From Nectonema munidae (taxonomy: Eukaryota; Nematomorpha; Nectonematoida; Nectonematidae): a DNA stretch of 64,000 bases. Location of the stretch: contig JAUIRK010000879.1 of NCBI GenBank assembly GCA_030549495.1, positions 682,001-746,000 of the forward strand. The letters run 5' to 3'. Of this stretch, positions 58,556 to 64,000 are shown one piece after another. The notes below the pieces were generated by a model. The model was not told the DNA's origin. It made no database searches and worked only from the letters and a program-made list of their open reading frames with translations. Every line of letters begins with the position of its first letter. Within the stretch, counting starts at the first letter, position 1. The position numbers and the translations under genes are program-made.

Positions 58556-59500
58556 TCGAGTTTAATTAAATGCAAATTAAAAATGTATACACATTGTATG
58601 TCGTAGTTTGACAGTTAACCGCAAGTATTCAATTTAGTTAGAGGAAATCATAAAGAGGAAATAAAGAAGGAAAAACTCAAGCAATAAACTAAAATGTCCA
58701 CATTCGATCACAAAAAGTAAACTACATTATTTTGAAGACTGATCATATGATTTCTTTTTCAATGGAATTTTATGTATTTGAAGCAGACGATTTTCCTTTC
58801 TTGGAACACCGCTGTCACACTGGTCATCAAAGGTTTAAGGGAATGTGCTTAGATCTTGATGCACTTTTCCCAATTTGCTCTCCAGCGTCATAAGAATTCC
58901 TAACAAATTCTCTTTTCGAATAAACTTTTTTTGTAAAGGTGATCACCATCATCATTGCTGCAGGTAATGCTCACCATATACAATATGAGGTAAAACCAAA
59001 AATTAGGTTGTTGAGGGATAGGAAAAATGAAAATATCTGAAATATATTTTATTTATTTTTTTCAGCATTCAAAAACACGGAAATCATAACAAAAATTCTT
59101 CCTTAACTTTCCATTTGATTGCGAGAACGATATGCATTTATGGAATCCTAAATGAACAAGAAGAGAGTAAGGGAGGAAAGAAAGAGAAGCAAAAAAGGTT
59201 CATTACTTCGTATTTAGAAGTTAGGAAATCGCAAAGGTCTTTCAACTGATTGAGACCTCGTTTGAATATTTGATCAGCTACAACACCACTGTCTAAAAAG
59301 GCAAAAAATCAAATTGTTTTGAGTGAATGTTGATCAATGTGTGCTAAGGGTGTTACAGAAAAGGCAATGGATGTTAACCCATTTTGGGTTATTGTTCTTA
59401 CAAAGCAGTGTTTCACAACATAAGGATAAATTACCCAGTGCTGAGAGAGTTCTGTCTCCTCACTACCTGACTTGCCTAATTTAATCGCTTTTATAGCACC
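58556..59500. other. No gene recognised
   Basis: Intergenic sequence between two unidentified coding-like blocks. Nothing is supported. Confidence 0.35.
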
Positions 59501-60490
59501 TCCTGTGACTTCTCCTATTCTGTTTGCCTATCCTACGACACCTGCTCCTGAATTAAGCACATTACCAACGTAGATGATGACCAAGATGGACGAGCTGTTG
59601 GACTCCCAAGCTCCTACTCCTCCTTAACCAGTAAATACTTCTTTTACGGCACCATCATACCTTCCGAACTACGCTGCGCTCGATCATGGTGCATGCCCGC
59701 CAACGTCTGGCCCTAGCCAAGGAAGATTTTCCCCTTATGGCCCGCCAGCCAAAAGACCACTCTTTAGATTATTATTAAAAGGGATAATGGAACTTATGCT
59801 TGATAGCCTCGTAGACACCAAGTTAACTGTGCTCAACGATGTTCTTAGGTTTAAGCTGAATGCGGCTGCTTTCAGTTGGCCGGCTGGGGATTCAAGCAGT
59901 GCGGGACAATTAGCAGCGGCTAGGATCACCAGGGTATTGGTGGCCCCGAGATTCTACCCCAGGACAAATGCCCACTCCAGGCCTGGTTGAAGTCACCGTC
60001 ATATATTGGGAGTGGCAGGTGACCATAAATGTGGGATTGCTAGCAATAATCTCGACACAACCTTCAATTTCTCGTTCCTATGACCAAGAACTTCATCTCT
60101 GAAGATAACCTGGAAGACGATCCATCCAGCACTCCGCTGTCCCGCAACATAAGCATAAAGCTACAGTTCGCCCACATCTAAATCAAAGAATGGGACGAGA
60201 TGGCAATAGCTCTGGATCAAATCAATAAAGAACTATGGATCGGGATAGCCGAATGCTACGACAAATGCCATACAGGAACCAATCAAATTGTTTCCCGCCA
60301 TCTGACTGGGTATAAAATACGGGCATCCAGGCTATTATTCATTCTTTTTTTCAGCGTCTTTGCCTTCTACACCCACCCAAAGATCAAAGACAAGATATTT
60401 TATGAACACAATTTGTATGAATTTTGTGCGTACTTATATTCTTTGCCATGAATTAATAACTGAAATTTTTTTATTTCAATAAAGTTTCTT
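59500..60490 (+). pseudogene. Unidentified GC-richer block, candidate processed pseudogene
   Basis: About 900 bp with clearly higher G+C than its flanks. Open pieces follow one another in changing frames: from ATG 59586 MDELLDSQAPTPP, then GPSQGRFSPYGPPAKRPLF, then IMELMLDSLVDTKLTVLNDV (59787-59990), and later EMAIALDQINKELWIGIAEC (60200-60450). An AATAAA lies at 60478-60483. The composition, loss of frame and polyadenylation signal suggest a retrocopied or decayed gene. A pyrimidine-rich stretch ending TTTTTTTCAG near 60355 could instead be a real acceptor. I do not recognise the protein. Confidence 0.4.
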
Positions 60491-60599
60491 TCATTCCAGG
60501 AAATGCACAAAAAAATAATAAAAACTATTTCCTATATATAGGTCATAATAACTTAGCGACTATACTATTAACTTCATCCTGTAGTGTAGATGGATAGAT

Positions 60600-61050
60600 T
60601 TAAACTGAAGAAACTGGTGAGAATGGCAAAAGATTTGTTACTAGATAAGTTCATGAAGGTAGTAGCAAGGGGAAAAATATGACTATGTGATGAATTGACA
60701 ACACATACAAAAGATCATCTTAAAAAATTGGATTGATTCATGAGAAATACAGATCTCAATTAGAGCAAATTTTCCCAATTATCAGTTGATGCCGCCAAAG
60801 AATAATGAGCCAGTGCAAATGATTTCGCCTTGTCCAAAGAAAACAACGAAGAGGTCGACATTGAGCAATGTGTCTTTCATTGTTATAGCGTGGCTTCACG
60901 AAGCACGCAAGAGTCCATCAAGGTTTTATGTCACATGATCAAGATGGTGTACCTCGCCCAATCAAATTGTTTGAACAGTGACATATTCGAAGAGAAATCT
61001 TTTATCGTGTTGCTGAATTACGTGAATCACTTCATTGTCCTGCGCAAAGT
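60600..61050 (+). pseudogene. Unidentified coding relic or exon
   Basis: Open pieces read HTKDHLKKLD, then SQLSVDAAKE, then from about 60820 ALSKENNEEVDIEQCVFHCY and ESIKVLCHMIKMVYLAQSN, ending LNYVNHFIVLRK at a donor-like AAA|GTAAGG (61049). The last frame (60800-61048) is uninterrupted; upstream there are stops. It could be the 3' end of an exon of an unknown gene or an old relic. No family is recognised. Confidence 0.35.
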
Positions 61051-61748
61051 AAGGATTTTAAGTAGGGTTTTTCGCCATTTTATATATACTTGAGTAATAA
61101 GAAAAGCTTTAAAAAAATAATACGTATTTTAGAATTTTTTTATTTATTTATGATTTAAATTACTTTTAGTCATATTTAAAACTTCTAAATTCATAGTTTT
61201 CTTTTATATATATATATATATTTTCATATCATATTTCATATTTTCGAAACTTTTTAAGAAATTATATTTTTTTTCTAATTATTTCTTATTTCTTTTCAAT
61301 TTAAAACATTGTAATGAATTTCAATTGTGAAAATCAAGAAACTTCTGATTTTGTTTTACATCAAAATCACATGAACAATTTTTTGCAAAATCAATCATCA
61401 AATTCACACATTGTTTCAATTGAAAGGTATAAAAAAAAATTATTTTTTTTGAAGATACTTCAATCACTGATTCAAAAATCAAGGCTTTTATTAAAACCTA
61501 ACATTTTAAAGTGGTAACGAATGAAGAACTTAACCTTCAAAATGTAGTTGTCACTCTCAAGAAAGATATTTATATAAAACTACCTAAATTTTTTTTCATC
61601 AATATTTTGTTTTCTGTATATAATTTTTACACTTGTATATCTCATCCTTGCTGTTGAATTTTTTTCAATGAAAACATTCCAAGGTACCTTTAACTTTTAA
61701 CTTTTTTTTACTAAAGGTAAGCCAGATGATGGTAATCTCATAAATTAT

Positions 61749-61986
61749 TTGAAATTAGTTCACGAAGAAGATATTTTTGAAATCCTAACAAGAATTCATA
61801 GAAATAATATTCATAATGGCTATAAAAAAACAATGGATGATTTCAATCAAGAGTATATTGGAGCTCCTCGTTCCTATGTTCAAGAATTTTGTAGATCCTG
61901 TCCAACTTGTCAAAAACGCTCAGTAAGGACGAGCAAAGCTCCACTGAAGCCTATAATTGAAAATTCTTTCTTAAGCAGAGTCCAGG
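61749..61986 (+). pseudogene. Integrase N-terminal zinc-binding region
   Basis: Reads ILTRIHRNNIHNGYKKTMDD then FCRSCPTCQKRS, the H-x-H/C-x2-C (H2C2) integrase zinc-binding motif. It is followed by a 'P-x-K-P-I' link to the core typical of KRBA2-like integrases. Confidence 0.75.
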
Positions 61987-62109
61987 TAAAGTTTAATTTT
62001 ATTTTTATATTGTTTTGTTAATTTATTTACTGAGTTATTTTTATTTAGTTAACTTTTTTATTTTATAACTTTTTACAAATTTAATATCATTTTTTATATA
62101 TACTACTAG

Positions 62110-62926
62110 ATTGATTTAATTTCTATGGAGACTGAGCCTGATGGTGAATATAAATATATTTGTCATTTTGAAGATCATTTTTCAAAATATCATGTTCTTT
62201 TTCCTCTTAAAACCAAAAGCGCTACTGAAGTATCTAAAATGATTGAAGAGTGTTAGCGTATTTCAGCTCTCCTTGGATATTTCATTCGGACAATGGAAGA
62301 GAGTTTGTAAACGCTACATTGAAACAATTCTTTGAACAATGGGATTCAGATGGAAAAAGCACCTTATTTATCACAAGGAGACCTAGACATTCCCAATCTC
62401 AAGGATTAGTTGAACGTGAGAATTGCATTGGTATTCTAACTTCATAAATATATTTTTCCGTATAAATTCATTTTTTTGCTACTTAGTTCAACAAAAATTG
62501 GCAAAGCTAAGAAGCGAAAATTATTCGGGTGATTTTCCTTGGGCTTCTTGGCTACCTAAGGTCATGTTCAGCATGAACACTCAAGAGAACGTAACAATTA
62601 AAACATCTCCTTATGAAACTGTATTTGGTCAGAAACATATGAAGTGTTCTTTTCCTGAGAGTTTATTTGGAGTACATGATGAAATAACTCTTGATTCTGC
62701 TATAAGTTTCCCATTAGAGGAAAAAATAGAATCTAATTCTGTAAGGAAGTGTGAATCAATAATTTCCGATGATCACAATTATATTTTTGAAGAAAAAGAC
62801 ACGTTTATCAATATAGAAGAAAAAACTTACGAGAAAATTAGGAAGAAGGTCAAATTAGAGACTTTGAAATCTGCTTCAAAAATGAAAGCTATTTATGATA
62901 AAAAAATTCAAAAAAGAAATATATAA
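62110..62926 (+). pseudogene. Integrase core region
   Basis: Contains 'DLISMETEPDGEYKYICHFE' and 'DHFSKYHVLFPLKTKSATEV', 'FHSDNGREFVNATL', 'RPRHSQSQGLVERENC' and 'SPYETVFGQ', the sequence of motifs of an rve-type integrase core of the KRBA2-like group. It is followed by a charged region rich in Lys/Glu. It is part of the element at 61300-64000. Confidence 0.75.
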
Positions 62927-63074
62927 CTACGAGTAAGAACTTCATTTTTTATTTATTGAAAAATTATTTTTTATTTAAAAAGTGAATTTGCATGTATTTT
63001 GATATTTTTAGTTTTTTAAGTTATTTTATGCCCTTTTATAGCATTTTTTATGAAATATTACACCTTCTTTTAAG

Positions 63075-63445
63075 GAATAATGAAAACGTTACACTATCAA
63101 TCCCAAGAAAAGATAGGGCTGCTAGCGAAAACACAAGACTTCCATGTAAAATTGTTGATAAATCCAAAATTGCTAATGGATATGTGCGGTTAGCGTGCAG
63201 TAGTGGTCTGATAGATAGATAGACTGTACAGCGTTGAAGAAATTCAACCATATACCGCTTATATAAAAGACTGCGATATAAATAGAAAGGTCACTTTACG
63301 AACCGCTCTTCGTGAAGCAAATCCTTCTAGAAATGTTTTAAGAAAGCCCTGTAATTGTTTAAACAGCTGTGAAAAAAATACATGTGTCTGCTTTAAGAAT
63401 TCTTTCAAATGCTCTTCTCATTGTCATCCATCTAGACTCTAGAGC
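63075..63445 (+). pseudogene. C-terminal domain with CxC-type Cys cluster
   Basis: Contains 'LSIPRKDRAASENTRLPCKI' and 'NGYVRLACSSGLIDR', matching the segment after the integrase core in KRBA2-like proteins. Near 63345-63440 it has a Cys cluster (PCNCLNSCEKNTCVCF ... CSSHCHPS) of the kind that closes these proteins. Confidence 0.6.
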
Positions 63446-63527
63446 TTGTAAAAATATTGATCCAATTTTGTAATTGTTTTTAAGTCTAATATGTGCACTT
63501 TATTTACTTTTTTAATCTTTAAATTAG

Positions 63528-64000
63528 AGATTGCAACATTACATTACTTCGTGATGATGAAATAAAAAACTGTTTAAATGGATGGTTTTGGCTCAATGAT
63601 TGTCACATGCATTCGATACATCAAATGATAAAACGAATAATTCCTGATATGGAGGGATTAAAAGATCCGGTTATTTTAAAAACTTCAAAACTTTCTTTAG
63701 CTAAATTACCTTTGCTTCAATTTATGCATATAAATACTAATCATTGGATTCTGGTTGAAGGTGTCAATTCAAATGAAATAAACATATATGATTCCTTATA
63801 TTCTTTTTATGATACTGAAACTTTACATGAAATTTTTAGCTATATAAATGTTAACCAGGATGGTTTGACTATAAATTTAATGTCCATAGACAAACAAAGT
63901 GATAATAGTAGTTGTGGAATTTATTCAATTTCATTTGCGCTTTCTCTTATTTTCAACCAGAATCCAACTCAACTTGCGTATAAAAAAATGTTATGCGTTT
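63528..64000 (+). CDS. Ulp1/adenain-type cysteine protease, partial at window edge
   Basis: An open frame runs to the window end. It reads GWFWLNDCHMHSIHQMIKR (substrate-groove Trp-Leu-Asn-Asp), then INTNHWILVEG (catalytic His), INIYDSLY (catalytic Asp), and a Gln shortly before DNSSCGIYSISFAL (nucleophile Cys). This is the H-D-Q-C layout of the Ulp1 (C48) clan, which also includes adenovirus-type proteases. It follows the integrase block in the same orientation and is probably a second product of that element. The start is unclear, because an intron or gap separates it from the Cys cluster. Confidence 0.65.

Larger units (their letters stand above)
61300..64000 (+). mobile_element. Integrase element (KRBA2-like) with Cys-rich motif and Ulp1-type protease; runs off the window
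   Basis: Blocks in order: an integrase zinc-binding and core region like the 'KRAB-A domain-containing protein 2' integrases widespread in arthropods, a C-terminal domain with a CxC-type Cys cluster, and a cysteine protease of the Ulp1/adenain fold. At least one gap between blocks (61987-62109) is bordered by intron-like GT...AG. The reading is interrupted in a few places, so I treat it as a broken copy. No terminal repeat was seen on the left, and the right end lies outside. Affinity could be Ginger-like, Gypsy-derived or Polinton-like; nothing capsid-like is visible. Confidence 0.6.

Overview
The window is AT-rich arthropod-type nuclear DNA: spliced genes with short phase-consistent exons and long introns, decayed transposons, tRNA-derived SINEs and many MITEs. 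A crustacean such as a copepod would fit, but the species is my guess from overall character, not from a diagnostic marker.

Two host genes can be supported. (1) A minus-strand C2H2 zinc-finger gene (CDS 9640-10581, 313 residues, five fingers) with one uninterrupted coding exon that is much richer in G+C than its surroundings. (2) A large minus-strand peroxidasin-like gene (24211-53808). I traced it as 14 coding exons whose splice phases all agree. They sum to 3165 nt, or 1054 residues plus stop: signal peptide, LRRNT, two leucine-rich repeats, LRRCT, two Ig domains, a linker and a complete animal heme-peroxidase domain. It is shorter than canonical peroxidasin, which has about five LRRs, four Ig domains and a C-terminal VWC domain. 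The last exon (24211-24442) lies opposite a longer but meaningless plus-strand reading frame.

Left flank (1-24 kb): a piggyBac element (about 1995-6066, TTAA at both ends) carrying a hAT insertion; a GC-rich structured island; SINE and MITE copies; the zinc-finger gene; two relics of a second hAT lineage on the minus strand; a broken Ty3/Gypsy retrotransposon (about 16.3-19.7 kb); a decayed LINE on the minus strand (about 20.1-22.0 kb); and a tandem SINE pair.

The peroxidase gene (24-54 kb) has introns loaded with mobile DNA: hAT MITEs with 8-bp target duplications, a LINE tail, a Tc1/mariner element with iterated inverted repeats and a foldback element nested in it, two copies of a 0.5-kb MITE with 9-10 bp duplications, a SINE, and a CTAAC-rich minisatellite with a 150-bp higher-order period. 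Two stretches of long G and A homopolymers look like poor consensus sequence.

Right flank (54-64 kb): a FLYWCH/MULE-type transposase relic, three 117-134 bp piggyBac-type MITEs at TTAA sites, an unidentified GC-richer block (59.5-60.5 kb), an unidentified relic (60.6-61.05 kb), and an element running off the right edge. That element carries a KRBA2-like integrase, a Cys-rich CxC motif and an Ulp1/adenain-type cysteine protease, and is the most unusual mobile element here.

No rRNA, intact tRNA gene or CRISPR array was seen.
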